Positions 48,837-62,154 of a stretch of DNA of 64,000 nucleotides are shown piece after piece. Source of the stretch: Diadema setosum (taxonomy: Eukaryota > Echinodermata > Echinoidea > Diadematoida > Diadematidae); assembly GCA_033980235.1 (NCBI GenBank), contig CM067069.1, positions 15,449,828 to 15,513,827 on the forward strand, in the 5' to 3' direction. Both the position numbers and the translations under genes were made by a program. The notes below the pieces were generated by a model. It made no database searches. It worked only from the letters and a program-made list of their open reading frames with translations, and was not told the origin of the DNA. Each line of letters starts with the position of its first letter. Within the stretch, counting starts at the first letter, position 1.

Positions 48837-51280
48837 TTAAAGGGATGGTTCAGTATTGGTGGAGATGAGAATTGGGCTTTTAACTTTTTGCGAGATACCA
48901 AGAAACAAATGAAATAGTACAGAGCATACCAATTTAAAAGGGCATTTTACCGTTTTTTTATTTTTTTATATGTTGTTCTTTTAATTCTAAAAGACCCAGC
49001 GGTGCAAACAGAATCAAAATTTCATAACGATTAAGTCCGTAATTTAATGTTAAAAATGGAACTTTTTAGGTGAGAATTATGCTAATGAGCTGACGAGCCC
49101 GGACGTTATGATGTCACAGGTGCTCTCACTATTACTGATTACAAGTGCTCGCATACGCGTGCGTTAATTCGTATCGAGTAGCAGACGACGCTTAGGCCTA
49201 ATTTAGCTAGCAGGCAGCGCTTGTGTACTGTTCTATCCATGTAGATATCTCAAATTTCACTAAACCAAATCGCACCAAAATTACAGGATATACTTCATAG
49301 CATATTTCAAAGTATTCTCTTATATTTGAACGAAATCAGTAATCGAGAAGTATCAATATTGACGTCAACTTTCAAGTCGTCACTCAAAAAAAAACTCACT
49401 CTTCGCGAGAGATATTGGCGAACGCAAGATGCACAATCTAGAACTGAAGTTAGTGGACTAGTACTGTGTGAACGGGGAATTACGCGAGAACTAAACTCAA
49501 AAGTGTAATGATTTTTGCGACTTGTGTGATATAGGAACTACATTTTTCATTCAACTTACCACAAATAATTTGTAAATTTATTTATTGCCCCCGATTACTT
49601 GAAAGATTTGTCTCATGATATTAAATGGCTAACTTCAGTCTGTGCGTGCGCAGCAGGTAGGTAGGGCCTGGCCGCAATCACTCGTGTTAGTCGTAGAGCA
49701 GATATTTCTAGCGACGCCGACAGGAAAGTCGACATCTACACTTACGCTTCCCGACATGTGATTTGTTTCCAATAAACGCGAGCTGTTGGATATGAATCAT
49801 AAAGTATTTCCTGTGAGTTTGGTGCCATTTGGCAAGGTGAATTTTGAGATATCTACATGGATACGGAAGTACGCTAGCACTATACCTACACCAGCGCTGG
49901 GATCGCGAAGCGGCGACACTGTGTTAGAATCTACGTGGTCAGGCCACTCTTCCGAGATATGGGTCCTAGTAGGCCTACTGAAACAAACTGTTAGATCTAA
50001 CATTAGTCCTTGGTGTAAATAACATCACTATGAGATTTAGCTCGACTACAAAACATCGGAAATCCATAAAGCAGATACCTTACCTGAAAAATCCAGCACA
50101 GGAACAACAATGCCTGCAGGACAAGGGTCCAGACCTAGAACTGGAGTCTGGACTTTCGTCTGGACTTTCTTCAAGTTCTGGCAGCAGAGGTATGTAACGT
50201 TACGCTGTGCCTTATTAGCGCTGTGCACATAGGGCCTAACTGTTACAGCTGCAATGTCGACGGTGAGTGAGTGTAGGGCCTACTCATCAAAACTTGGACT
50301 GCCACGTAGAACCTACTCCTGCTCAGTAGTCCTAGTCCTAGTTCTAGTATTTCAGAGTCTATGTGTACTGGGTACCGTTTTCATCTCACTAAGCGTAAAT
50401 CGTGCATGCCATTGAAGAGAGTCTATCTACATTTGGATTTAGATTCACTCAGCCCTCAACTACGTTAGATAGAAATCGTTGTCTAGTTTGAACTAGACTG
50501 GCGAACCATCGCTCGATCATGATCATCAATGCGTAACGTTACTTACACACAGTCTTCTATGGGCAGCACGTTCGGATAACGATGCCAATTTCATTTTGCA
50601 TATCTGGAATTTCCCCACAAGTTTTATCTAAATAAAAAGCTGTTGAAGAGATTGCTTTTAAAGATTAATAGATATTGTTTAACATGTTTATTATAGCTCC
50701 ATATTGCAATTATACTAAATAACAGCTTTTGCAGTACTTCGTGTGAGATTTCATCAGTAAATTGCCATTATGTAGTTCGTCTTGCTAATGTCGGAGTTGT
50801 GCACCAAGAGCACCTGTGACGTAGGCCAAATTGTGTGGATCGTTCCTTGGCTTGCTCGTTTTCATTTTTTTCAAAAAATCATTACAGGCTTATCCTGGGT
50901 TTTAGAATGCTCTCTTTCCAATAGTAGGCATCAAAAATGTAGATTAGAATTATCAGACAATTAGAAAGTGTCAGTACAGTTTTCTTTTAAGAGGGATTCA
51001 AAGTTTATTTGATGAAAATCGTGTTTGGAATGACTGAACATCCAAAAACAAAGTACAATGTAAAACAAAGAGATCCTAATAAAGTGTGGGTCCCACACTT
51101 ATTAGAATCGCTCTGTTTTGGATATCTCAGCCATTTCAAAACCAATTTTCATCAAATAAACGTTGAATTCCTCATGGAAATACATGCTCTTTCATATTTC
51201 ATAAGAGGTTTCTCATTATCTCACAAAAAATGTTAGAAACCTGAAATTAGGTCTCAACCAAAACTATACAATCCCTTTAA
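48837..51280 (+). mobile_element. MITE family A, copy 4, split by a 2.05-kb TTAA insertion
   Basis: Left half 48837-48937 (AGGGATGGTTCAGTATTGG to AGCATACCAATTTAA). Right half 50987-51280 (TTAAGAGGGATTCAAAG to ACTATACAATCCCTTTAA). The halves are colinear with family A copies 1 and 2. Confidence 0.88.
48938..50986. mobile_element. 2049-bp insertion with TTAA target duplication, unknown element
   Basis: TTAA at 48934-48937 and 50987-50990. The interior begins AAGGGCATTTTACCG and ends CAGTACAGTTTTCT. Apart from AAG/CTT the ends are not inverted repeats. TTAA targets suggest piggyBac or Kolobok mobilisation. Interior frames are under 80 codons and none resembles a transposase. CG-containing words are commoner at 49080-50330 than in the surroundings. 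Confidence 0.72.
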
Positions 51281-51913
51281 ACCATGGAGAGGGGACAATA
51301 TATGTAGTAATTATTCAAAGAGAAAGAAGGACATGGTGAGGAAGAATTGTAAATGGTACAGGAGATACTATGGCGCACAGAGTGACAACATTGTATGATT
51401 ACTATAAAGTGTCTTAAATTCGCTTCCCTGCACACACAAAACTCTCACCATGCCAACACATGACTACCGGTCATGAGCATGAAACTCTTGGCATTGTGTC
51501 GCAGCTGTGTATATTATATTCACGTTGCAGTGTATGCTAACCAGCAGGATCGCACAATGAACTGCTGAATAGATTATATGTGTTGACACAATGTCTCATT
51601 CAGATACTGTACTCTCTTACAGCGTACGTTAGCAGTCCTTATAAATTTCTCCTATCAGTCTTGAATTGAACGCTAGTCACGGACACGCTTAAAAATAGAT
51701 TATCAAAGTCAAAATGCTCTACATCATGGGATGGTAACCTTGCAGATGACATGAAGGGGATAATTCAACACATGCTACACTGCATGTAAATAATCCTCTT
51801 TCATGTCCTCAAGGGTGGGGGAAGAAAGGGTGGTATCTAAATTCTACATTGTACAAGTTGTATGTTATCAGGGAAATTACCCCTGGAGGACAACTATCTC
51901 CCCCCGTAAAAGA

Positions 51914-51992
51914 TGAGGTTAGGGTTAGGTTTAGGTTTAGAGTTTGGGTTAGGATTAGGTTCAGGATTAGGATTAGGGTTAGGGTCAAGGGA
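51914..51992. repeat. Degenerate TTAGGG-like tract
   Basis: GGTTAGGGTTAGGTTTAGG and GATTAGGGTTAGGG; third telomere-like patch in the window. Confidence 0.75.
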
Positions 51993-53204
51993 AGGGTCTG
52001 GGGTAATTGTCCAGGTGTAATTGCCCTAGACCTGTATGTTTTATAAAGCATTCAGACTCCATTTTTTTTTTTAATCAAGAGAAATGAATCCTTAGTTCTC
52101 TTTGAATTTGTCTTTCAATTCCATAATGGACTTTGAACACATTGAAACTGCTAGAAAAATAGGGGGTTATGTGTACACCTGTAAGCATCAGGTCTTTTAA
52201 TGGTAGGGTTAATTTGATCCCAGGGTACTCCATCATGATGGTCTTGACACTCAATTCTACCTGTACAGTGTACACTGTACATGCATATCATCTCTGGGGT
52301 GACAAGACCTCATATCTCAATTCTATCCCTAAACCTCCCACTTCAATTTTGAATGTCAAAAATACTGAATTCTTGACTTTTAAAACATTAAAATTATCAA
52401 TGTCATCCAAAAACAATGTTTCTACACTTATTTGATATCAACATTGATGTTAACTTGCAAAAATGTTGCAAAAATGTAAAAGTTTTTCGCTCTCCTGAAA
52501 TTCATGATTTTTTCTTCTTTTTTTAAATAGATATACAGAGAATACGCAGTCTTCTCCCCCTAGGGTTGACATGGAACCAATACACAGATATTACTCTGTA
52601 GCACCTCATACTCATGGACTGGACATTGTATGTGCCTCTACTACTGTCAAGCAGAAGACCTACAAAGGTAATGATACAAACAATGATGCTAATAACAAAT
52701 CTCACCCCATCAATTTTCTCTTTAGCCATACATACATTGTATACCCCTTATAGAGTACATTTTCCAAACCAGTGTATCATCACAAAAGTGATAACAACCT
52801 GCCCCAGATGGGGTACAAACAAAGAGTGGTACCAAACATAGAGTGGTACCAAAAAGCGGGTACATATTATACCGTACCCCTCGGTACCAGGAGCACACCT
52901 CTATTGTTCATTAACCTACTACACTATGTATGATCTTCCCACTTTAGAATTTACATAATTTTTACCCAGTATCAATAATGCAGAGCTGGTCCAGATAACC
53001 TGAGTCATTTAAAGTGCATTCTGATTCATGTAAAATTGATGTCAAGATTTTGCCAATAAAGTGAAAACATTGAGGAAAATGTAATCCCTTTTACATAATG
53101 AAGACATTCATTTTTTTTTTCTTGTGTAACACTCTTTCTTACAATGACTTTGTTATGAAAAGATAATTAATCTGAAATTTATGGGCATGTTGGTATAAAA
53201 CTTA

Positions 53205-53530
53205 TCTCTTTGCCAGCACATCAACTTAACAGCAAGCCTGGTACATTGTATACAATATTTATGAAAAAAAAAAAGGTTGTTAATGCATTCAATACAAAAC
53301 AAAGAAATGGATGCCTACCGAAATGTCAATTGACAGACCATTCTAGTCACCTGGTCTATAGGCAAGTTAATTCTTTGTTTGAACATGAATGTCATAAATG
53401 TTTAAGTCTGGCAAGCTTACACGTATATTATGCTGGTTTGAAAATAAGTGAAGTGCCTACTTAAACAACTGACAAAAAAGGTCATTTGTGCTATTAATGT
53501 GCTAATAAATAAATTGTAAACAGGCTTGTA
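53205..53530. repeat. Repeat family I, copy 3
   Basis: AAAAAGGTTGTTAATGCATTC, TTGAAAATAAGTGAAGTGCC and GTAAACAGGCTTGTAG follow the order seen in 48180-48485. The left end is not clear. Confidence 0.75.
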
Positions 53531-53655
53531 GACTGTTTCTGTAATGTACTCAAATTCTATGCATGCTTTGTTTATGAAAGATTTCCCTAACAACCACACA
53601 GCCTGCAGGAGGCTTGCCTTACCCTAGTAGCAACGATGAACAAATAAATGCTCAG

Positions 53656-54150
53656 TAGGCGTTTTCACATCAGCCCGATAAAAATCCAAGCTCAAAATAT
53701 TTTCCGCGGTTGCGAATTAGAGCACTATTTCATTTCTTATTCACATCAGCTCAAAGTGGGGTAGCCCGAATAGTTAAAAATTTTAAAATAGCTAATTCGA
53801 CAGCTGAGTATGTGCAAAGAGCATCAGTAATGTGTGTGCCCTCTCAAAAATTCCTCATGATTTGTGTGCAGTTTGCCTCGATCAATCGGGTCACACACGC
53901 TAGGCATGATGGGATTCATCGCGCTAATTTCTCGAGTCGTTTTCACATTATCAAAGAGCGCGCTACTGTCCCGCTATTTCAGAAATTTCACGAGTTGGAG
54001 TCGAGAAATTTTCTCGATCAGAGCGATACGATTAGCGCGCTAATTTGTGTTCACATTATCAAATAGCGTGCTATTTCGCTATCGGGAAAATTTCCCAAGT
54101 CAGAAAATAGGGCGCTATTTCGAAACATCGGGCTGATGTGTAAACGCCTA
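53656..54150. mobile_element. 495-bp terminal-inverted-repeat element
   Basis: TAGGCGTTTTCACATCAGCC at the left and GGCTGATGTGTAAACGCCTA at the right. The interior repeats TTCACATTATCAAA and GCGCTA-containing words. No transposase frame; flanks show no clear duplication. Confidence 0.85.
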
Positions 54151-54582
54151 GTGTGAATTCCTACCGCAGGTTTAAAAACGACTTGTTTCAGGCCGTAGGA
54201 AAAGAAACATCCACAAATTTTAGTACATTCACAGAAATGGTCTATCCAGCAGATTGTGTAAGGACAGTGATGACATGGTTGAGTAAGCAGCAAACAATAG
54301 GGTACATGGTCCAACGGTGGGAACCACTTGTACAGCCTTTCTGATTTATTCTCTTCTTTGCATGAATTAGAATACAATAAGCCTCCCACAAAACTGTGAA
54401 TTACTCCTGACCTACATAGGGAGACTACACTAAAGTTGACTGAGAGGTACACTGTACACTGAACTATGCACAATCCACACACCGTATAGGCCTGTCAATC
54501 AAATTGGAATACTGTAAAAGTGGATATTTTTGCACGACTAATTTTTTATGCTTGGCCGGATAAGAAGAGTTTCGCATGTTTT

Positions 54583-54973
54583 TTAAAGGCACTGTACAGT
54601 ACTGGTTGAGGTGGGGATTCATGTTTTGAACATTCCTAAGTGAGATAATGAAAAGCCTCTTATGAAATATGAAAGAGCATGTAATTTTAAGAAGGATTCA
54701 ACGTTTATTTGATGAAAATTGGTTTTCAAATGGCCGAGATATCCAAAAAAGTGCTATTAATAAAAGGCGACATGCCACAACTTTATTAGGATCTCTTTGT
54801 TTCACCTTGTTTTTGGATATCTCAGCCATTTCAAAACCGATTTTCATCGAATAAACTTTTGATACCCCTTAGAACCGCATGCTCTTTGACATGTCATGGA
54901 GTGGTTTCTGAATATCTTGCAAAACGTTAAAAGCTAAATCCTCACCTCGACCAGAACTGTACACACCCTTTAA
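54583..54973 (+). mobile_element. MITE family A, copy 5
   Basis: TTAA at 54583-54586 and 54970-54973. AGGCACTGTACAGTACTGG to ACCAGAACTGTACACACCC. Confidence 0.88.
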
Positions 54974-56018
54974 GGGGATGGCTAGTAACTGATCAGTGGG
55001 AATCAGTGGGAATGGTGGGGGATGATTGTTCCATTCATTTAAGAGTACATTATATATCTCTTGTTGTGTGAAAATTATTTGCTTCAGAATGGTCTCATAT
55101 TCAAGTAATGTGCAGTTTAATGTTTCCAGGTTAGCATGCCTGTACAGTGACAGGTCGATTAAACTGCACATTCCTTGAATATAAGCCCTTTTTACACTTG
55201 CGTTTCTTAACCCCGTACTTTCTCTGACCCAGCACTATCGTTAGTCCCGTACCAATTTTTTCAGCTTTTTACACTCGCCAATAAATCCCGTACTAAAAGC
55301 TCTTGTCCTGGGCTAAGGAAGGGCTTTTTACACTTGTGTTTCTTAACCCCGGACTTTCTCTGACCCAGGACTATCGTTAGTCCCGTACCAATTTTTTCAG
55401 CTTTTTACACTTGCCAATTAGTCCCATACTATCTCTTGTCCGGGGCTAAGGAGAAAACTGACCTTTTTACACTCATATTTCTTAGTCCTGTACTTTCCAA
55501 ACCACATGAATATTCATTATACGCTGTGCACTGTACAAGTACACGCAGGCATCGGCAGCACTTGATTACCTCGTTTCTGATTGGTCAGTGGGGGTCGGAC
55601 TTGGTCTCCGTCGCTTAGCCCAGGATTATTTTTTCGTTCTGTTTACACTCGCTTGCTTGGCACCGCAATTGCGGTGCTAACCCTGCTATTTTGCAGGGCC
55701 AGATAGTACAGGATTATCGGTGGGGCTAGCCCACTTTGGCAAAAACAAGTGTAAACAGAAAGTGGGCTAAGGAAAGTCCGGTACCAACGGTGGGGCTAAG
55801 GCCCCCCCCCCCCCCCCCCCTTAGCCCTACCGTTGGTACGGGACTAAGCAAAGCTTTGCAAGTGTGAAAAGCCCTTATGAGACCATTCTGAAGCAAATAA
55901 TTTTCACACAACAGTAGATATATAATGTACTCTTAAATGAATCCCACAAGGATTTGAATAATCATCCCCCAGCATTTCCACTGATTCCCACTGATCAGTT
56001 ACTAGCCATCCCCTTTAA
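54970..56018. mobile_element. Element K, long terminal inverted repeats, itself interrupted
   Basis: Inverted arms of about 140 bp (54970-55109 and 55879-56018): GGGGATGGCTAGTAACTGAT and the reverse complement, TTAA at both ends. Between them lie a small hairpin (ATTCAAG...TGTGCAGTTTAAT, about 55100-55180) and element L. Confidence 0.83.
55181..55878. mobile_element. Element L, nested in K, with an internal tandem duplication
   Basis: Ends ATAAGCCCTTTTTACACTTG and AAGTGTGAAAAGCCCTTAT. A 136-bp unit (CTTTCTCTGACCCAG, ACTATCGTTAGTCCCGTACC) occurs at about 55188 and 55324, with a partial third at 55460. A G/C run is at 55801-55821. Confidence 0.8.
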
Positions 56019-56149
56019 TTCCACGGAATCAAGATATCAACTAGTTGAATATATGGCACGCAAAACTATTGGTGTGCTTTTTTTTTTGCGCTAGCTTCTA
56101 GTTGCGTGAAATTTCAACACCGCGCAAAATTTCTACTATTACAGTGAGG

Positions 56150-58150
56150 TAAACATACCACGGAAATCTCATCAACACTGCATTTCACTACTGACTCTAA
56201 GCTTTACTTGACTCTGAAATACTGAGTGATTTGTCTTGTACAACTGTATAATATTTTCAAACACTTCGCACTTGGGACATAGAGAAAAGGGCAGCTATAG
56301 CACACAGCGGCTGTTCCGTTTGAGGCATTTCTCGGTTTTACCAGGGAGGTGAAATCACCAGGGTGATTTCACCTCCTTGGTTTTACATGCGAGCATTCCT
56401 GAACAAGCCAATAACCTCAGGTATCAACCATATTTGCAAACAATATCTAAAGTAAACACAAACACCATTCATGAGACCTTGATATTTGACCTCAACACTG
56501 CTGTTCAACAAAGTTTACACAAAGACAGTTTGCTCAATATCAAGAAGGTACATAAATGTTTCTGTTGTTGTTTCACGCACATATTTGTGGTATCTGTGAA
56601 GTGTTAAATTTAGCATCAGCAATTTCTGGAGTGCATTTGCTTCGAGTCTAATACTTGTTGGGTTTGTTTTTACCCTACTTCTGCATTTCATATCGACAAC
56701 TTTAACTGATCCTCAAATATTAAATCCCTTTCCTCTTGCAATCTCCTTTTTGTTTTCTTTTTATAAAAGAGTGCTTACTAGTAACTTTTGATAGCATATG
56801 TTTGTTACTATCATTCAGATGACTGGTTGGTGATGCAATCATTGAGTGACTAGTAAACTTTGAGAGTTTCAAGGGAATGTGTCAACCTGTCAAATGTCAT
56901 ATATGTGAGTCATCTTTCATTTAAGCAGGTCAATGTACTGGAAAATATTTCACAATGGATCTTGAAAAATCACATTTAACTCAAATCACTGTACTTTCCG
57001 ATACACTGTACTTCAATATGTAACTTGGCCTCATGTGATAAATGAATCTTTGTTCAACATTAGCCAACAACTACACATGCTAGGTAGTCTTATTTATCAA
57101 TTTTGACATCTGAGTGACATACAATTTGTACTTAGATGTTTATCTATGATGTGTGTATGGGGTGGTGGGCAATGAACAACAGCTTTTACAAAATTGTACT
57201 TTGATATCTATGATTGTGAATTGGTAATGATAATGTCATGAAAAGATTCAAAATTGTTTAAAAGAAAAAAAGAAGTGAAAGAAACAGGTTTGCTCATCCA
57301 CAGTACATGAGGAATGCATGTAAGCTCTGTCTGATGCCAGAAGTAACAAGTCTCACTGAAATATTGCTAAGAGCTGGAAGGCAACTGAAGGAGGAAATGA
57401 TACACTAAAAGCAATGCAATACTAACTAGACTTTAATGATAGTGGCTAGGTATCACAGTCATAAAGACATCAATGATAATATTTCATGTTACCATATGTA
57501 GTACCTAGTTTAATTTTCAATGATGGCATGCAAAAACAGCAACAATGCAAAGCAGATTCATTGTTTATGGCAGCAAACCAGTTTGATGTGTTTCAGTATT
57601 CTTCCTGTGATGGCTACTGCTTGAATATTGTACTCTCCTTTACTGGCACAAATTTGGGGGGAAAAAAAAGGAAGAAAAAGGTGAGAAAGTTCCACCACCC
57701 TCTATACATTGTACTCAATGTACAAGATTACATACACTAGTGTAGTACTCTCTTTTCAATTAACTGGACAGTGCATTACCTATTTTATCAATATTTTTTC
57801 ATATATCTTTTCTGCACAGTGGGTTTGGTTGGAGCCAATTTTCCTCTCCTGAGCCATAAAGTATGACAATTATTCAGAATGTTTTTTTTTTTTTTTCATA
57901 TAGAGGGTTTCTATCCATTTGATATCCACTCCCACTATGAAAACACATGAATCAACATTTTGAAGAGAAAAAAAAAATGCATGTACTGCTTGATGATTGT
58001 GTGTGAGTCACAGTGGTATGATGAATGTGTGCATCATACATTGTACAAGTACATTGTATGCTGAGTGAAATTATGTTGTGTACTACTGGTATAATACAAG
58101 ATCATAAAATGTATTGTACTATTGTACATGCACAGCATGCATTAACATAA
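56150..58150. other. No gene recognised
   Basis: A hairpin at 56340-56378 (AGGTGAAATCACC arms) is the only structure. Small frames at 56377-56607 and 57486-57740 show no family features. Confidence 0.4.
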
Positions 58151-58151
58151 T

Positions 58152-58457
58152 GGCCCGAATTCACGAAGGTGGTACAAATGAAACCATGGTTTAAACCATG
58201 GACAAAAACCATGGAGCGCCAAGTGTCGCACGGAATATTTCGTTATGAAATTGGTAATTTCGTTAACAAAATGACTGTTTCGTTAACGAAATTATCATTT
58301 CGTGGAGGAAATGTTCATTTAGTTACAAAATAATAATTTCATCGACGAAATGACTGATTTCATAACGAAATATTCCGTGCGACACTTGGCGCTCCATTGT
58401 TTTTTGTCCATGGTTTAAACCATGGTCTCATTTGTACCACCTTCGTGAATTCGGGCC
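58152..58457. mobile_element. Foldback element F, copy 1
   Basis: Arms of about 90 bp from GGCCCGAATTCACGAAGGTG; they include the palindromes GGTTTAAACC and CCATGG. The centre is a run of about 20-bp units of the form ATTTCGTTAACGAAAT. Confidence 0.92.
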
Positions 58458-58934
58458 TATGTGTTTAACAATTATGTGAGTACAACATGTTGCAGGTTGA
58501 ATGTTGATATAGTATGTACACTGCTGAGTACATGCCGGGTAAGTAAATCAACTCACTTCTGGCACAGAATAAAGGTTTCCAAACAACTTTCAGGAAAATT
58601 TGAGCAGTTGATAAATTATGCAAAGCCATTTGGATTATGGGCTTAGAAAGGCCTTTCTGAAATGCCCCCCAAAAAGTGCAATCTCAAACGTGTTTGAGCC
58701 AGAAACAGGTTTCTGTAGATCTAGATCACGATTAAAAACACAAATTCATTTTGAAACGAATACTGTATCTCACCCCTGCCAACTCCACTAACTCAACTGC
58801 CTACTCTACTACCTCTGCCAACTCTACGTTCTCTGCTCCTATGGCCAAACAGCGCAATTGAGCTGCGCAGTGAAACGGCCTTCTTCTTGACTGGCAGTAG
58901 AGATGATGAAGGAACGTTGCTGTGTGTAGTATGG

Positions 58935-59294
58935 TTAAAGGTATTGTTTACCATTGGGAGTGGTGATTAAAAAAAAAAAATGTGCGAGTTATCACATTTG
59001 ATGCATATGCATAGGTCAGTTGTATCATAAAACATCTTACCATATAACAATTTTGCAATAAAACCTAAACTACAGTATAAGGAGATACATGTATATCACA
59101 ATTTTTTCACTAAACCATAACTGAGATGGTTTAGTCTAGAAACGATTTTGATAACTATTGTTCACATTTTGTATCATTGATCATAATGATCAAGACTTTC
59201 ACATTAATTGTTTCTACCCCTAACTAACATTTTAGAACTAGAGCACTAAAGGTAGGTTTTTGTTTCATCTACAAATGGTAAATAATGCCTTTAA
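58935..59294 (+). mobile_element. MITE family C, copy 3
   Basis: TTAA 58935-58938 and 59291-59294. AGGTATTGTTTACCATTGGG to CTACAAATGGTAAATAATGC. Confidence 0.85.
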
Positions 59295-59600
59295 GTGTGT
59301 GTTGTGGTTGGCTACTGTACATGTACATGTATCTATGTCAACATAAAAACATACCGGTATTTGTTTTCATTCGGTAATAGATCTCCTCTGCACTCTACAT
59401 GGAGAATTTGATCCCACAGCCATGACACTACAGGGCATCTTGGAAGTTAACTCTTGGTGTGCCAGGCACTTTGGACAGTGTGTACAACTCTACAGGGTTT
59501 CTGTGGCACTCAGCACTCAAAGAACACAAAGGTTTACAAATCAGCTCTTCGTGATCAGCTATGACCTCATGACCAGTGTGAAGTCATCATCAAACATATA

Positions 59601-59928
59601 GGCCCAAATTCATGAAGGTGGTACAAATGAAACCATGGTTTAAACCATGGACAAAAACCATGGAGCGCCAAGTGCCGCAGGGAATATTTTGTTACGAAAT
59701 TGGTCATTTCGTAGACAAAATGACCGTTTCGTTATCGAAATTATCATTTCGTGGACGAAAATTTCATTTGGTTAAAAAATGTTGTCATTTTGTTACAAAA
59801 ATAATCAGTTCATCGACGAAATGACTAATTTCGTAACGAAATATTCCATGCGACACTTTGCACTCCATGGTTTTTGTCCATGGTTAAAACCACAGTTTCA
59901 TTTGTACCACCTTCTGTGAATTCGGGCC
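59601..59928. mobile_element. Foldback element F, copy 2
   Basis: Colinear with 58152-58457: GGCCCAAATTCATGAAGGTG, GAGCGCCAAGTGCCGC, the same TTTCGTAGACAAAATG-type centre, and a right end TTCTGTGAATTCGGGCC. Slightly longer centre. Confidence 0.9.
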
Positions 59929-60595
59929 ACAGTGTATGGCCTGTCTGAATCTCTGCAGAACGTCGAGGTGTAGCATACTCAGAGACATACCGTATCAAGT
60001 CAGTTCAGCACTGCAGTACAGATTTTTTATAGCTTGTGTATAATATGTAGGGCAAAAGTCACAAAAGTCAACTCGAGTTGAGACATTGTGATATGTTAAA
60101 GTCTAACTGCATGAGATAACCAAATTTGCCCTGATGTAACTAGACGCCATTGTCAAAGACAACCACTGTCAACACTGTGTGATACAGCTACACTTGACCT
60201 CCCTGCTTGTACCTACACTTCGAAAGAACAAAACTCTAGTCTGCTTTCTCATCAACTTCTTACAGAAGGCATCAAGACATCTGAAGTTGGGGAGGTAACA
60301 CAGAAGTTTAGTTTTATACCCCAAGTAATAAAATGGAAAATAATGAGTTTAAGCATTACTTGTCACATTCCAAATGCCTCAATGTAAAAGCCAAATCACC
60401 TTGTGAAAGGAGATACTCAATTAAAAAATTTCTTCTCCTAGATGCATTTTCTGTGTTGACGCATATAATGGGTATTATAAAAGACAGTTTTGTCTCTATC
60501 CCAAATGAGCATTTGGTCAAGGGCCCCATCTTTTTAAGAGGCAATCCCCATTTCATATTACTTGCCAATCCGCAAACTTTAGTTGCCCCGGGATG

Positions 60596-60614
60596 GGGGG
60601 GGGGGGGGGGGGGG
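60596..60614. repeat. G homopolymer
   Basis: Nineteen G bases following CCGGGAT. Confidence 0.9.
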
Positions 60615-61585
60615 CAAGAAAGTTCTTTAACAGCACCCTGTGAGGTCACAGATTTGGGCAATATCACTTCCACCCGTCTTGTCAAGACTTGGAATCACAG
60701 CTCCAAATGATCTGACATTGCCCACTTGGTCCTACCAAGGAGGTTTAAGAGTTGGAATTCCAACTGGCTGTAATTACTCAAAACAGTTGTCAGTTTTCTA
60801 TTGATGTACAAAAGAATTTCACAGGTGCATTTGTGCCTTTGAAGATCGATGTTCGATGCCTTCGTCTTGCTGAGCAATCTGAAGATTCATTTTGAATGTT
60901 AACATACATTGTAATGTTGGCTATATTTTGCTTGTTTATTAATTAAATGTGATGAAATCTCACTTAATGATAAAGTATATAAAACAAAAGTAAATCCCGT
61001 CCAGAAATTTGTGCAAAAGTGTAAATCAGTGCTGTATCATGTGAAAGTGTTTAAAACTGTGCCATCCTTGGAAGCCAGTTTTATCACTTTTCCACTTGAT
61101 TCCCACATATAAAACTGATATGGAATAATCATCAAGTGTAATTCTTTATTGATAGATATATCAGATTAGTGCCCGGACATGCCCAGTCAAGTAATTTTTT
61201 TTTTCTTTTTTTCTTTTTTTTTTTGGAGCAATTTCTATTAACGCATCCCCATGTCTATCACGTATAAGTAGGGATGGAGAATAGTAAAATTACCATCACA
61301 AAGACATTACAAATGTATATTCCCTAGAAAATGGCTGGTGATTATGCAAGGAGGCACTTAAAGTCAATTGTCTTCCTATCTGCACAGCAAATCCAGTTTG
61401 GCTAAGGGCAAGTCCAAGATAAGGTCCCCTCAGAAGGCAAAATTTCATCTTTGCTCAATATTGACATGTCTGGTATCATTTTCAAGCTTATGAGTTGAAG
61501 TTTTGATTTCCATGGAGGAAAAAATGATATTACGTAAATTTATGCAAATTTCAAGGGCTTCATTTGCATAAATGTGAAGTACAGC

Positions 61586-61953
61586 GTTACGTATGGGACA
61601 TTTATAAAAATTCATATTTATTCAAAGGAAAGCAAATGATATTTGATTAATATGTGGACATAAGAAGTTCATCAAATAGTTTAACTTGGTATGAAAATTT
61701 AGGGATTATGCAAATGATTATGCAAATTAGCTCGTGTCTTATCATGAGATGTCCCATACGTAACAAATTGAGGTCATTTTTTTAGGTTTTCACTGAAATT
61801 TCTAAGGTTATTTGAATGCCCTTTTGGAAAGTTCTAATTTATTGTTTAGAGAAGTTAAATACCATAGAAAGAAGAAAAAACAGTAAAAGAAATATTTTTT
61901 ATTAGGCAATTAAATAATGTTACGTATGGGACAAATGTGTTACGTATGGGACA
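61586..61953. repeat. Cluster of GTTACGTATGGGACA motifs, first group
   Basis: Exact 15-bp motif at 61586-61600 (+), 61750-61764 (-), 61919-61933 (+) and 61939-61953 (+). Confidence 0.93.
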
Positions 61954-62154
61954 TCCTCATACATATTGCATGTGAATGCATGTAGCTAGCTGCGAGGGTC
62001 TCTCAGTACACAAATGGTAAATCATCCTGAAGAAAGCATCCCAACTTTGCAGCTACTTTTGAGCTATAGACACTTGAAACAATACATGTACTTGACTGAA
62101 TAATTTTCAGAAAGGGGGAGGGGGAGATGGCAAAATACACAATAGAAATCAGCA

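Larger units (their letters stand above)
54509..56146 (+). mobile_element. Repeat family J, copy 4, split by elements A and K
   Basis: Left 54509-54582 (TACTGTAAAAGTGGATATTT to TTTCGCATGTTTT), right 56019-56146 (ATATGGCACGCAAAACTATT to CTACTATTACAGT). Order matches 44822-45048. Confidence 0.75.

Noticed and set aside
49080..50330. CG-richer segment as a promoter or first exon of CTR1
   Set aside because: It lies inside the 2049-bp TTAA insertion in a MITE, so a mobile origin is simpler.
60333..60710. 125-codon frame starting MENNEF
   Set aside because: Interrupted by a 19-base G run coding poly-Gly; no family features.
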